The notes under the pieces: generated by a model
Seen by the model: only the letters and a program-made list of their open reading frames with translations
The model's database searches: none
What the model was told of the DNA's origin: nothing
Assembly: GCA_038373885.1 (NCBI GenBank)
Contig: JAWZYV010012394.1
Span: 124,001 to 188,000 of the forward strand
Reading direction: 5' to 3'
Length of the DNA: 64,000 bases
DNA from: Cheiracanthium punctorium
Lineage: Eukaryota; Arthropoda; Arachnida; Araneae; Cheiracanthiidae
Shown here: positions 44,924-57,821 of the stretch, one piece after another
Layout of the letters: the number at the start of each line of letters is the position of its first letter
Numbering within the stretch: the first letter of the stretch is position 1
Program-made: the position numbers and the translations under genes

Positions 44924-45639
44924 TATGTCTCATTTTACCGAGCTGTACAAGTCTCCTTTAACGTGTTACACGAAAACGATCGTAATGTTTTCGCCGTGTT
45001 CCAAGAATTCGTGTTGTAGACCCATGCTATAAAGGGTTAAATTGTAATCTGTAAAAAATGAAATATGAAATTAGTTATTTATTTAGCGTGAATTGACAGT
45101 GAGATCAACGTCACTTTTATGTAACAAGTGTGATACTGTATTAAGAGTTCAATAAGGGTAATAAGCTTTTTTTTCTCAGAAGTTACATCACGAACGTTTT
45201 CATTTAGAAAAGCGACATGATTTTCACCGGAGCAGGGTGCATTTTTGACTTTTAAACGTAAATGATGCATCCATTGTTTCATGAAGGTTTTTTAATTTAG
45301 GTAAAGTCGTGTGTAACATAACTGCGCTAATACATTGTCCACGCTTTGCGAATTGCAAGATAAAATTGTTGTCAACATCATGCAATGTTATTTATGTGGT
45401 ATATACTATATATTAATGCTATAAATTAAACCTCACAAAAAGAATTATATGTTGCAGAAATCAGGCATTCTTCGAAAGCATCAGGCATTTTTCGAAAACT
45501 TCTTTCCTTTTTGATCGCCAAAATTTGCACTCATGACATCAACTTTTAGTCACGATTCAAGTATTTTTCCACGTCTTGGAATTCCGCATTACTGGGTTTA
45601 ATTCGAAATATAAGTGCAAAGAAAATATTCGTTTCCCAC

Positions 45640-45690
45640 CGTGCGGAGAAAGGGTACGCAGCTAGTCAGATCTATTAAAATCCGTATGTT
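45640..45690 (+). repeat. Helitron-like 3' end next to a Helitron-like 5' start
   Basis: CCGTGCGGAGAAAGGGTACG leads to CTAGT (45662-45666). Four bases later TCTATTAAAATCCGTATG begins, like the TC start seen at 51790 on the minus strand. Two elements may be joined head to tail. Confidence 0.45.
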
Positions 45691-46675
45691 CGTATCTGCG
45701 TGGCTGAATGACATTTTCGTACAAACTTTGTATAGTTTGACTTCGGATCGCGTAGAATATTGGCAATCTGTCCGTGAACGTGAATCCAAATAAGCGGGTC
45801 GGGTAAAGCCAGCGGAGTGAATGTACATGTTTCCTCTTGTGTTGACGTCCACGCTCAGTAATCTATAATAATCTGTAATGCACTGAAATATTGCATGCGG
45901 GACTTTTATTATCATCGTTATTAATGAGGATATCAGCGCGGAGTCTGAGCGGCACGTAACGGCCAGTATGAATGTAGCTTTACTTCTTCATAACTACGTC
46001 TAAGTAACTGAGCATCAGTCGTACATCTGACTGCCATCCCCATCATCTAATGGACGTGCCCGTTTCCTACTATAGGCCGGAAGTTTAAGTTTCTACGTAA
46101 TCCGTAGTCAAATAGTATCTGTCTATGCCTCTGAGCTAGAATTCTAACCAAGTTAAGAACTTAGCTGAGTGATCGAAGTATCTGCATAACAATTTCGTGC
46201 AAACCTTGACAAGGCGCATCTATTGAGGGATTTTCAATTTACGACAAACTTATTCTCTATACATCGGCACGTTATCGCACATTTCAGTCCTGGTTTTCTG
46301 TGGGGCCCCAAAAGTGAAAGGTACCGAAATATGTTTAAATGAAAAATGTAAATAATTTAATTCATTTTATTAATTTAATTTATAATTCAATTAATTTTAC
46401 CACATGATATACATTTTTCGGTACTGACGTAGTATACCGGTGGACCACCTAGACGAGCGATTTTTCTTTAAGATAAATGCCGGACAATTGAAACTATTGA
46501 TGATATGGAATACGATTGGCAATAGTTTGCTAGCACATTTCACGTAAAAATAGTTTGGCGCCAATGACCACCCGTATATTACGTTCAAGAACTGATTAAC
46601 ACTCTCTATAGGCCTGCTTTCATTTCGAGGCTCCCTCTCACCTACTCCTATTCCATTACCTAAGGTGCCCATTCG
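45691..46675. other. Unassigned stretch
   Basis: More GC than its surroundings. A 105-residue minus frame (45598-45915) has no motif. No gene supported. Confidence 0.4.
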
Positions 46676-47260
46676 TTAAGGTGACCAAACGTACCCGTTT
46701 TCCGGGGCAGTCCCCAATTTCAGGACGTTCTCCAAATTGTACCCACAGTGTAAAACGGGAATTGGGGACAATTTTTAATTATTGCATTGGTTTTTAATTA
46801 AATTAATGTTAATTATTTCACTAATTATAAAAATTGGGGACATGTCCCCGATTCTATGTTCAAAAATCTCGCCACCTTACAATACGTCCCCAATTTTTGA
46901 GGACAGTCCCCGATTTCTGCAGTTCTTTCGGGGCCATCGTGATTCTACCGGGCCTGCTTGTGCATTCCGATGACTCATCCAAAGAGTCCTAAAGATGCTC
47001 ACGTATTGGTTCCAGCACTTAGATACATCATCTAACGGTCGAATCTAACCAATCAGGCCACGTTTGTAGGCCTTTTTCGGGGTGCACAAGCAGGCCCGGT
47101 AGAATCACGATGGCCCCGATTCTTTGGGATTTGTCCCCAAAATGCAAAACAGCATTTGGGGACAATTTATAATTATTACATTGTTTTTTAATTAGATTAT
47201 TGATAACACTAGTCAACAAATTTGAACTTTTTTTCTGTCTCTGGTTTGTAAATGGGTGGA
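46676..47260. repeat. TCCCCAATTT repeat family, interrupted by a MITE
   Basis: Alternating GTCCCCAATTT and GGGGACAATTT words occur in inverted pairs on both sides of the MITE at 46929-47118. Related fragments lie at 14525-14580 and 49205-49250. Confidence 0.6.
46929..47118. mobile_element. 190-bp MITE with perfect 36-bp TIRs
   Basis: 46929-46964 is the exact complement of 47083-47118 (starting CGGGGCCATCGTGATT). Flanks GTTCTTT and ATTCTTT match at 6 of 7 positions. Confidence 0.88.
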
Positions 47261-47469
47261 TTTACTTAATTTCGGGGTACTGAATTCACTGGTAAAATCA
47301 ATTTATGTCTATCACGTCACATTTCCAAGAGGCACAAGAAAATCAGCAGCAATACCGACAAAATTTGATATAATTGAAACTAACAAGAAATTCATATTAA
47401 GAACTTAATAATTCAATATTATTTCATATGTATACATTAGTTTTTATATGTATACACATGCCAACATAG

Positions 47470-48700
47470 ATATCATCTTTTTCCTGTCCAAAATGCCCTT
47501 CCCACTTGGTTTGAATGAGGTCCAAGCCGCTAACTCAATATTTGTCAGTCTGATATCAAAAGGATGGATCGTTGAACAATTTTTCTATTTGTGGTCCAAT
47601 AAATATAATTTCTTTTAACTTTGCTTCACTCAGCTTGAGAAACTTTTCTTTCAAATAATTGAAGACCTGACCTCACTTATCCAGGCCTTTAACAAAGTTC
47701 TTCATAAAACCAAACTTGACATGAATCGGAGACAAACTGATTTTATTAGGCTCAACCAGTGGAGTATTTTTCACATTTTCCTTTACAGCTACATGTGATT
47801 TCCTTTTAAGCCACTTTACTGTATAGTGGCCAAAGTTTCATAAGTTTCTTTCACGTCTACTGCATGAGCCAAAGGCACAGATGGAAAAGTATTGCCATTA
47901 TGCAGTAGTACTGCTTTCAATCTGGTTTGTCCAAGAGTCAATAAAGAGTGACTATTCCTGATAGTTATGTTTTACACCTAGCTGCATCAGCAGACCATTG
48001 ACATCTCTACATACACACATTGAATTCTGCATGTCAGAATATGGAATTAATGAAGTACCTTTTGATCTCAAACAGGAAATTTTTGTACCTGGAGCTAGAT
48101 CGTTTCATTGTTGCAATCTCGACCCCAAAAGTTCAGCTTGCTGTTTTGAAAGTTTTAGATCGCGAACCAAATTGTTCAACTCCTTTTGATTAAAGGGCTG
48201 AAGCGAAAAATCTTGAGAATGAGGGGAATATTTTCTACAGGTTCTTGATCAGCATCTTCAGATTAACTTGTCATTGTTTCTGATTCTATGTTTTGCAGAT
48301 TACAGGCAGACAGGCAACCTTTCATTATGTCACTGGCAAATGCACTGAAGATACATTTTACACTTAATTTTATTTCTAGTTTTGATAGAGAATGCCCTGA
48401 AATATTTGTAAGAGAAAAGTTCTAGGCTGGAAAATTATCCTTAGGCTAACTCCACATCATAGGAATTGAGAATTCATAGCTCGACATTTTCCTTTCAGTC
48501 ACTTGGTTAAAGTAGTAGTACAAGTAGTACATGTTATGCACGAATACGAGGCGCAAAAGTTTTATCTTGATCACCAAGAGAACTATCAAAATATAATTTA
48601 TAGGCCTTCTTAATCAAATCAGTAATTGTTTTTTTGGAGCTTTTTGGGTGAATTTCTCACAGATATAACAAAAGTTTTTGGGGTGGTTAAGACAACAACA
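47470..48700 (-). pseudogene. Decayed copy of a multicopy arthropod protein family of unknown function
   Basis: On the minus strand, from about 48700 down, the text reads NFCYICEKFTQKAPKK, then KKAYKLYFDSSLGDQDKTFAP, an IPMMW and LTNISGHSLSK stretch, NNLVRDLKLSKQQAELLGSR, DVNGLLMQLGV and SLFIDS. A frame change leads to LKAVLLHNGNTFPSVPLAHA, and the end reads HVKFGFMKNFVKGLD, FNYLKEKFLKLSEAKLKE and IFIGPQIEKLF. This order and wording match, from memory, a large family of uncharacterised, often multicopy proteins in arthropods. A central segment between VDVKETYETL and the VEPNKIS block seems deleted. There are in-frame stops and at least two frameshifts, so it is dead. The spread of the family suggests a mobile or virus-like origin, but this is inference. 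Confidence 0.72.
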
Positions 48701-49400
48701 TTGTTATTTTTAGTAAACGTAAGTGTTAAATATATGTATAAAGCAATTTTAAAATAAAAATACCTCTCAATAGAAACACTCACTTATTAAAAAAACAAAA
48801 CTTATAATACATTCTTAGGCTGAGATAAATACAATAGTAATTGCACCATGCACGTTTCAACATTCACTAGGTCATAATGTTTATTTTGCACTACTGGATT
48901 ATCTCTCCATCTAATGAATAACACTTGCCTGTGTAACATCTGACATCAAGTGACAATTTGTTGATCTTATAGCACTCTTGTACCAAACTTTAGAAAAAAA
49001 AATTAAAAATTAAACATTAAAATAAAAGAACGGAAAATAGTGAAATTAAGAAAAAAATACATAAAAATCCTTAAAAACTCAAATCTTACGCACTAGAGCA
49101 TTTTGAAAGGTTGATTCGGATTTTACACACCAAAATACATACTAATTGATGTATCACATTCCAGAGGCAAAATGGCTGTTGAGTAGTGTAATTATTTCAT
49201 TAATTATAAAATATCCCCAATCTTGTTTCAGAATCGGGGACATGTCCTCAACTCTAAGTTAACTAAGTTTACACAAATACTTTGAAGAATATCACTACAG
49301 TCTACCATATTATTGACAACTTTATAAAAAAATAATAAACAAAAGAGATCACGACGAGAACTTAAACTAGGAAGACCAAAAACGCTTCTCAAGTAAGATG
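48701..49400. other. Non-coding stretch
   Basis: AT-rich. A fragment of the CCCCAAT family is at 49205-49250. No gene. Confidence 0.5.
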
Positions 49401-49426
49401 AAGACATTTTTGGAATGTAAATATTA

Positions 49427-51178
49427 TTACTTGTAATATAAATAACGAGTAAAATGAGTATGCACCCGCTCTAGAATTTTCATTTTATTTTTAAAATACG
49501 GATCCCAAACAAGACTACAATATTCAAGATTAGAGCGTATCAAACTAAAGTATAAGATTTTTAATGCATGAAGGTTAGAAAATTCTTTAGTTTTGCAGTT
49601 AAGAAAACCAAGTTTTTTGTAAGCTTTAGAGATAATGCTATTGATATGGATTGAAAACTCAAGTTTCCTGTCAAAAACAACGCCCAAATCAGTTATGGAA
49701 TCCAAACGAAATAAAGGAAGATTGTTAATATGATATGAATAAATTAAAGTTTGAGATTTACGAGAATAACTAAGAATACTACATTTCATAATATTAAGAA
49801 GTAATTTGTTGTCAGCGCACCATTCATATAAACTATTAAGATCACTCTGTAAAAGACAAGCATCATTAACAGACGGTATCTCTTTAAATAATTTCAGATC
49901 ATCAGAAATAAAAGATACTTAGAAAATTTCAAAACTGAACACAAATCATAACAAAATAAAAAGTAAAGGTCCCAAATTAGAACCTTGGGGGAACACCAGA
50001 AGTACAGGTAAAATTCTCAGAAACAGCACCATTAAAATACACAAAAAGCTGTCTATTACACAAGTAAGAAAAAATCCATTCAGTAAGATTAATGTGAAAA
50101 CTCAAGCCAATTAATTTCTTAAGAAGAATTCCAATGTCAATAGAGTCAAAAGCCTTGGAAAAATCGGTATAAATGACATCAAGTTGATATCCGTTTTCAA
50201 ACGAAGAAATAATATTACTATTTAAACAAAATAAATTTGTAAGCCTAGACCGTTTAGGAATAAAGCCGTGTTGAGATGAGGAAATTAAATTTTTAACTTG
50301 CGGAAAAACTTTATTGTGCATTATAATTTCAAATGTCTTAGAAAAAGGACTTAAAATAGCAATAGGTCGATAATTTTTGCAGTCAATTATATCACCCTTT
50401 TTAAAGACTGGAATAATTTTAGTATGCTCCCAAGCATCCGGAAAAGTATAAGTTTTTAAAGAAAGATTAAATAAAACAAGAAGGGGATAAATTAACCCAT
50501 CAGCACAACCTTTAACAATAAAGGAAGGTACATTGTCAACACCAACAACTGAAGAAGACCTCAACTTCTTAAATGCCAAAAGAACATCCTCAAAAGTAAT
50601 ATTATCAATTTTAATGTAATCATACAAGGAGCTGTCAAATAAGGGAGAATTTCTGTCATAATCCGAACTAGATTTGTACACAGAGCTAAAGTAGGTGGCA
50701 AAAACATTAGCGATATCACTATTGTCATTAAAGCAGACATTTTTATAACAAATATAGTTAGGCAAAGATTTGTTTTTATTAAAATAAGACCAGAGCTTTT
50801 TAGAGTCAGTGATCAGTTTATTTTCTGTATTCTGCAAATAAGAAGCATAATCCTTAGCAATGCTGATCTTTAATTTAGATCTAAAATACGTAAATTCATC
50901 GGAAATGATCGGATCCCCACTTTTTGATAAAATCCTACGAACTTTACTCTTACATTTAATTAGTTTGACAGTTTCAGTAGAATACCAAAAGGGGAATTTT
51001 TTTCTTGAACATTTCGCAGGAATCGTATGGTTTAAAACACCATAAAGATACACATAAAAACAATGCACAGCTTCATCTACATTATTAAAAGCATTCAGAA
51101 AATTCCAGTCAGTCTCAGAAAATAAATGCCACATAGTAAAAAAATCAGCTTTTTTAAAATCATAACCACCAATGCCAC
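49427..51178 (-). pseudogene. Jockey-like LINE reverse transcriptase, 5'-truncated
   Basis: Non-LTR retrotransposon ORF2 fragment. The upstream edge near 51178 reads GGYDFKKADFFTMWHLFSE, the linker between endonuclease and RT. The RT fingers and palm follow: SSSVVGVDNVPSFIVKG, IIPVFKKGD, NYRPIAILSPFSKTFE, QHGFIPKRS and motif A IYTDFSKAFDSID. The frame breaks at the SGVP block (near 49990). Beyond it the GPLLF motif, the catalytic box as ISDDLK (normally FADD) and a C-terminal part (49789-49427: DLGVVFDRKL, NLEYCSLVWDPY) are readable, with stops between 49910 and 49960. The endonuclease is missing. On the 5' side it meets sequence that starts like a Helitron (51790). Most of it is repeated at 58917-59662. 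Confidence 0.9.
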
Positions 51179-51790
51179 TACTTTTTTTAACAGCCCGTAA
51201 AAAATACTATTTTGTTTTGCTCTCAGTAATTTGCGCCAAGCACAAAATATTGCAAATCGGTAGAACCTACTACTTTCTCAAAATTGCCATATCAGCCATT
51301 TTATTTTTCGCTAAACTAAAAAAATTATACATATTAGTCTCAGAAATCTCCAAGTCCTTATTCTTTTACGTATAAAAAATATTGCATTCCTGCTCTGATT
51401 TCCCACGCAGACGATATTTTAAAAAATGACCTAGCAAATGTTCTAACCCCCCCTCCCCCCAAAAAAAAAATCATAATTCTTTTTTATTTTACTTCAAGAG
51501 TCTAAATCATTTAATAAATTCGCCTAACATCGCCACCTTGATACTTATTTCTCAGTTTTTTACTACAGGGGTTACAATTGCGGAATTCTTGAGAAAAAAA
51601 TTAATGTTTTTGAAAGGTTTTTTTATCAATATCTCCTAAACTAATTCTAATTTCGAAATTTAAATTAGCGGAAGACCTTCCTCGGAATTTTCCGAATCCG
51701 TGGATACCTCCATCGAAACTCAGCTCCGAGCCCTTTCAGGGGAGATGATGCTACACACAGACAGACGCGCACAGATTTTAATAGTATAGA
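51179..51790 (-). mobile_element. Helitron-like 5' region (minus strand)
   Basis: The minus strand starts TCTATACTATTAAAATCTG at 51790, followed by GTCTGTCTGTGTGTAGC, a common arthropod Helitron start. The text shares GAGCCCTTTCAGGG and the TTTAGAAGATATT/TTTAGGAGATATT region with 58068 and 41875. No Rep/helicase frame is present, so it would be non-autonomous. It leads directly into the LINE fragment. Confidence 0.5.
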
Positions 51791-52870
51791 TAGATTCTGA
51801 AATTTAATGCTGCACAATTGTAAAGTTAGATTACAGCTTTTATTTAGAAGGATGTACAAATCAAATTAAGATATTCCCTTATGTTTTCTGTAACAATAGA
51901 CAGAAACATAAATTTTCTTTTAAATGTTTAAAATTGTCGATTGACGTACAAGGAAGTCATGTGGTGTCCACATTCCACATCAGATATTTTATGAAATAAT
52001 CATACATCGCTGTAAGAACTTTTAACAATATTTTACTGGCTACGTCACTATAGGTATAGCATACTATTGTTAGAGTTCTAAATTTTAGAGGGGGTTACTG
52101 AAATTTAACTAGTACTATGTAAAGATAATTCAGATTATTATGTTTAATACATAAAACCTTATGAAGAGGAAGTATATTTTTACTATACATAAGTTGAGTC
52201 ATGTTAGTGGGTTATAGGGTAATTCCGGTAGAGTCGCCGCACCCCCTGTATTTCTTTTAATTGTCGATAGATAGCAGTCAAATGCACAATATAGGTGTGG
52301 AATAAGATTTCCTTAACCAATATATAGCTTGAATCAATTGTAATGTTCTACCTGTAATTATACAGTTTTTATTTTGAGATAAAGCGCGTGATTTCTCTAT
52401 AAAAACTTAAACACGTTATGCTTAAGTACTTTTTTACACTAATTACTGAATCCATGTATGATTTCGATGTCAAAACTAAGTGTAGAACCTGTAAAGAGTA
52501 CCTGTATAGAATAGTTAAGCTATTTTCAGTTGCGAGGACAAGCAACTGTGATTTGTTAAATCAGAACCGTACAAAAGGAAATAGATGCCGCACTGCCATT
52601 TCGGTATACATGCCGCAGTTTCTCTTGTACGGTACGCCGTATTTAACAAAATTTTAATATCTATACTTGTCTTATTCTTTATATTACTGAATTTATGTTA
52701 ATGGAGTATATTTGCTGCATTTGATTAAGTGTTGTTAGCTTTATTTTTCTTTTCATTTTACACAAACTGACCAAGTTGGACATGTTATTAGTCGTTAATT
52801 GTAATCATAATATTTACGCATTTAAACGCTCTGGCTTAATTGGAATATTGTTTTTAAAAACCAGATTAAT

Positions 52871-54835
52871 TGATTCCAAAAATGTTATCGAAATTTGCGT
52901 ATCTTCTATAGTTTATGCATGAGCACTGCATTTGCTAAAAAACATCATGAATTTTTTTCGGCATGTCTGATCATAGACACATGCTTTAAATTTTTATATG
53001 TTGTTAAGATCGAATAACCCTACACTCCAAAAAAAATTCATCTTGGCTTTCTGCTCAGGAGCAGAGAAAAAAAAATTGTATGTATGTGCCTATATATGAG
53101 GAGTTTCATATGCAACATTTATACTGAACATGAAAAAATTTGGAAGCGTTAGTCAATTTTATTATGTCTTTTAAATTGATATCAGAAATATAACTATTAC
53201 TCCGGATATTTGCAAAAACTAGAAAATACATAACAGTACTTGCATCGGAAAACGCAAAACAAACAAACAACAAAAAATGCATGTCACATACAGTGTTAAA
53301 TTAAAAAGAATTCTAAAGTTAAAATTTTGAATTACTTTTAATTTAACCTTATTGTTTTTGGCACTCATCCATCAGCCAATAAATCTTTGGAATTCTGTAT
53401 GACATTCAAGTCAATAGAAGGAACAAAGTTTATTGAAAGAATTCCTGTAAGTTACAATACTTATTTACCTTTAACAGAATGACAACAACATTGTGCTTCG
53501 GCTAGTTTTGTGGATGGATACAGCAATTTAAAATAGGTTTTACTGTATACTGTATTAAATTTTTATTGTTACAACAAGTAGCATAGGAATGTCAGGCACT
53601 TTGTCAAATTGCACATTTGGTGATATATTGCCGAATAAATGTCATGTAACCAGTTATTCACGGCAAACTTTTACGTCTGCCCTCCTAGGAGGATTATATT
53701 CGAAATGTTCTAAAATCGATTTTTAGGCATTCTTGAGTGTTGTGTATTTTACAGCAAGAATTTTATCGATATCTCTTTTCTTCTTTGAGATCCCACAGAA
53801 TATGTGAAAAGAAAATTTTGGCCTTTATCCTCCATAAATTACGAATTTTGGAAAATACACTCTAAGCTAGAACCTACGCTATAAAATCCCACTCGTGCTA
53901 AATTTCGTGTTATTAGCTTCAGTAGTTTTAGCTAGGCAAAATATTGACATACGGAAAACAGATAAAACTTTCCGGTAGACCTAATATATATATATACATA
54001 TATATGCTCTATTAAACATTGTTCTTTCTTTTGAGTTCAATATCATACAGAATTCCAAACATTTATTGGCTGATGGATGACTGCCAAAAACAACAGGGTT
54101 AAATTAAAAATAATTCTAAATTTTAACTTTAGAATTCTTTTTAATTTAACATTGTTTTACATGCATGTTTTGTTGTTTGTTTGTTTTACGTTTTCCGATG
54201 CAAGCACTTTGATATACTTTCTAATTTTTGCAAATGCCTAGAGTACTAGTTAAACCTCTGATATCAATTTAAAAGACATAGGAAAATTGACTGACGCTTC
54301 TGAATTTTCTCATCTTCAGTATAAATGTTGCAGATGAAAATCCTCATATATAGGCACATACATACAATTTTTTTCCTCTGCTCCTGAGCAGAAAGCCAAG
54401 ATGAAATTTTTTTGGAATGTAGGGTTATTCCATCTTAACAACATATAAAAATTTAAAACATGTGTCTGTGATCAGACATGCCGAAAAAAATTCATGATGT
54501 TTTTTAGCAAATGCAGTGCTCATGCATAAACTATAGAAGGTACGCAAATTTCGATAACATTTTTGGAATCAGCGTAAAAAATTTCTCTTACAAACAAATT
54601 TTCACTTCAGTAACTTTTACATGTAAGGAGTTATTTAAGGAATTCAGAAAAAAGTTGGTGCATCTTTCAGAAAACTTAAAAATTTGCATAATTAATTTCT
54701 CGGTAATTAATTATCGTAGAACCTTCAAAATTGAGATTTGTTGATGTCTCAGCCTATAAATCATTTATATAAAATTTGATAAAAATCCGAGTTAGTGTGG
54801 TGAACTGCGCTGTTTGATCTGACGTGGAATGACCC
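52871..54835. mobile_element. Foldback element, copy 1, left terminus deleted
   Basis: Same as 61397-63635 but missing the outer part of the left arm. The right arm is whole and ends GACGTGGAATGACCC-ATTA. Confidence 0.88.
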
Positions 54836-55064
54836 ATTAAAAAAATAAAACTAATATTGGTTTAAACCTACCAGTATGCCTCTTTATACTAACTTAGCAT
54901 CTTTTTGTTAATAATAGGTAATTGTAGTCCAGATATGAATATTTTTTCAAGTACTATTTTATTTATTATTTCATTCTCTTGCGACAGGCACGGCATAACT
55001 CCCCCACAAGAGCGGCGTCTCACCCGCAGTGCAATGTTTTAGAAAAAAAATGTTAAAAAATATT

Positions 55065-55065
55065 A

Positions 55066-55098
<33 letters not shown>

Positions 55099-55099
55099 T
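55065..55099 (+). repeat. (ATT)n microsatellite
   Basis: Runs of ATT; the second duplicate (63864-63901) is one or two units longer. Confidence 0.95.
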
Positions 55100-55226
55100 G
55101 TCGCAGTACACATGTTCTATGTTCTACTGTAAATAGCACAGCATGATTTATTTTACTGTACGTGCAGCCTGGAACTTTTACACATTTTCAAAAAAAAATT
55201 TGCGGCGTATGTCCCGGAATTACCCT

Positions 55227-56394
55227 GCATGAGATTATTTGTAAGAAGCTAGAGTGATATATAATTTCTTACATGTCATTGCATAATTGTTTGATGGTTT
55301 GTCAACATAGGTAATAACAATTTCTTTTTATATCTATTATTTGTTTATTTAACTTAGTTTTTGCTGTTGTTATTAAATGTTTTAGGAGACAAAGATTTTT
55401 GTATAGTTATCAGAATATCATGCTTCCAGATACAGAAAGCCTCAATAGATGTATTATGTTTTAACAAAGTATTATATCTATTATACAAATGTGAAAGTTT
55501 GTCTGTTTGTTTGTTTCTCCAGGAACTCCTTCCAGTCCGTCCGACCGATCGGCTTGAAATTTTGCATATATATATAAAGAATCACGGAAAAAAGCGCACC
55601 GGAAAAAAAAAAACTTATCGGAAAAAAGCGCACCCAGAAAAAAAAACGCACAATATTGAATGTGTTTGTATTTTGTGAAGGGGAAAGGGGAGGGCTTAAA
55701 TTAAAAAAAAAATGGCCTGATTTGTAAGTATACAGTATGACTCTCCTACACTCTACAGAAGACCCTACAGACTCTACAGAAACTCCTTGTTCCAGATTAA
55801 AAAATAAATAGAAAATGAACAAAGGAGTAATAATAAGAATAATACTAATTTCAGCGTTTTTTTAATAAATTGATTGTTCAATTTGTTTGTATTCTTAAGA
55901 CAAAGTTCAGAACTAGTGATTCAGTGAGAAATTACAGCAGTTTCGAAAAATTTAAATACCATCTCTCACCTAACAGGCAACCCTAAAAATAGAATCTAAG
56001 ACTATACAGATTTAATATGCACGCTCTCTATAATATGTTCACATTCAGTCTGATTAATCACATTTAGTCTGATTTGTAATCAGCTATGGCTTATTATTAC
56101 TGGTTTTCTTTTTATAAGTGCAAGAGTTTATACTGATTCATGGTAATTTATCTTCTTAACTCTTTGGTTTTAAATAATAATTCTTAGAATGAATGATTTA
56201 TAAGTATATAGTATATTTACATATAAAAATTTTTATTTTTGAAAGCATTTAATTTAAATATTACTACTTTTATTTTAGACATGCTTTTTTTTCAGAATTA
56301 AATTATGGTATTAATAAGTCAATTAAAAAAACTTTCTTAAAAAAACTTTTTAAATCAAATGTTAGTATAAGTGTAATGTTTTTAAACAAATTTT
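55227..56394. other. Non-coding spacer between the two duplicated blocks
   Basis: Includes a GTTTGTCTGTTTGTTTGTTT block at about 55497, like the start of another Helitron or related repeat. The rest is AT-rich with no gene. Confidence 0.5.
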
Positions 56395-57535
56395 CATTTC
56401 TAAATTCTAAAAAAGCCCTCTTTTTAAAGGAAACTTGCTAAAAATAATTTCTTAAAATGTAAAATATCGGCTATATATAACTGTAATTAAAATTAATTTT
56501 TAATTAGTTTTGCTGGAATAGTTTTAATAATTATATTTTTACCATTATTAGTATTGCAGAGCTTATTTCCCCTCACCAATTTTGATTAAATATATATGCA
56601 AGCCTTTTTATGAGAAAAACTGAAACTTTCTACATCACCCCATTAATGTATGGAAGCATATTTTAGTTATTGGGAATTTTTGTAAAAGGGTTTTATAAAA
56701 ATTAGAAGTTTGTATTTGTTTACATTTAATCTCCTGAAAGTTTTAATTCGCCAAAATAAAATAACTTTATAATTAATTCTATATGTATAAGGTCAATATA
56801 TAAAGAAGAATATCCTAGTTCAGTGTTTTTTAGGGACCCTCTATAATAGGGATTAAAAGTGATTATGATTTTTATTTAATATTAAAAATATTAAAATTTT
56901 TACTTCCAGTGTAAATTATCAAGAAAGTTATTTTTGTTTTGTGGTTAAGGCAGATCTACACGAAGGATGTCTGCTTAATTAGGGTATGCCTTGGGCGGAG
57001 GAATTTTTGGGGGGTTCTGACGCGTCTGGAGAAAACAGCCGCGCGGTAGGCAGGAAACCTAGAGCTGTACGCTTCAGCAGTTTACCAAATTGTCATGAAA
57101 TTCATAAAAACTATTTATACTCTAATGCAAAAGGTCAAAAGCCTTTTTTTAAAGCTTTATAAGTTAAATTTATATCTTCTAAAACTCTTTCTCTACTTTA
57201 CAAAACTCATTAAACTTTTAAGATAAACTTAAAAAAAAAAAACTTGCTGAAATAAGCAAGAATGACGATATATAGAAAATTAAATGGATAAATTATCGAA
57301 TATTGAACTTCATATATGAAAAAAATACAGCAAGAAGAAAAAAATATCTGTTAAAACAGTTATTATAACTTGATGTAAAACTGTGAGAACAACTCAATTA
57401 AGAAAAAGGGAAATGTTATTAACTTTTGTTCACCAAATAAAACTTTTTTTTGCATAAAATATCTTGTATTGCATTGAAAAATAAAACATGAATAAATAAA
57501 TATTTTAAAGAAACCCTAATATTTAGAAATAATGC
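56395..57535. repeat. Inverted partner of 39015-40145
   Basis: Reverse-complement relation with 39015-40145, including the shared SINE (56945-57080, minus strand). Individual alignable blocks are interrupted by indels. Confidence 0.75.
56945..57080 (-). mobile_element. SINE copy, subfamily 1
   Basis: Minus strand carries TTTTCTCCAGACGCGTCAG, CCGCCCAAGGC and the CGTGTAGATCTGCC tail block. Confidence 0.7.
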
Positions 57536-57821
57536 AGAAACTATGCAATTGGCAAAAAATGTTAGATTGAAGCATCTTTCACGAGTTTAATGATTCGCTT
57601 TCAAAGCCAATTTAACTTAATCACCTCTCAGGTAAAAATTACATCACGCGCAAAATAATTTCATAACTTTATGATTTAAGTTAGCTGTAAAAATCTCGTG
57701 GAAGTGAACAAGATTTAATCCCATTTTCCGCGGGGACAGGGTGGTTATTCGCAGCAAATCGGAATCCGAGTGTAAGCGGAAATCTGTTGATATTGCGGCT
57801 AGGTTAAATTATTTCCTTCAG

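Larger units (their letters stand above)
50453..55122. repeat. First copy of a direct duplication of about 4.7 kb
   Basis: Matches 58937-63925 with very few substitutions. The offset is 8484 bp in the LINE part. It covers LINE text, a Helitron-like start, a TIR element and a foldback element. This copy lacks about 310 bp found at 61357-61670 in the other. Right edge: ...CATGTTCTATGT, then the copies diverge. Confidence 0.95.
52216..55226. mobile_element. 3.0-kb TIR element with AGGGTAATTCCGG ends
   Basis: The left end AGGGTAATTCCGGTAGAG and the right end, AGGGTAATTCCGGGACAT on the other strand, share 13 bases and a GCCGCA word further in. The foldback element is nested in it. No transposase frame. 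Flanks show no clear duplication. The second copy (from 60700) is cut before its right end. Confidence 0.65.

Noticed and set aside
45598..45915. 105-residue minus frame
   Set aside because: Spans a Helitron-like junction and has no recognisable domain.
55361..55822. Frames of 105 and 113 residues on opposite strands
   Set aside because: Low-complexity Lys/Phe-rich text over a repeat; chance.
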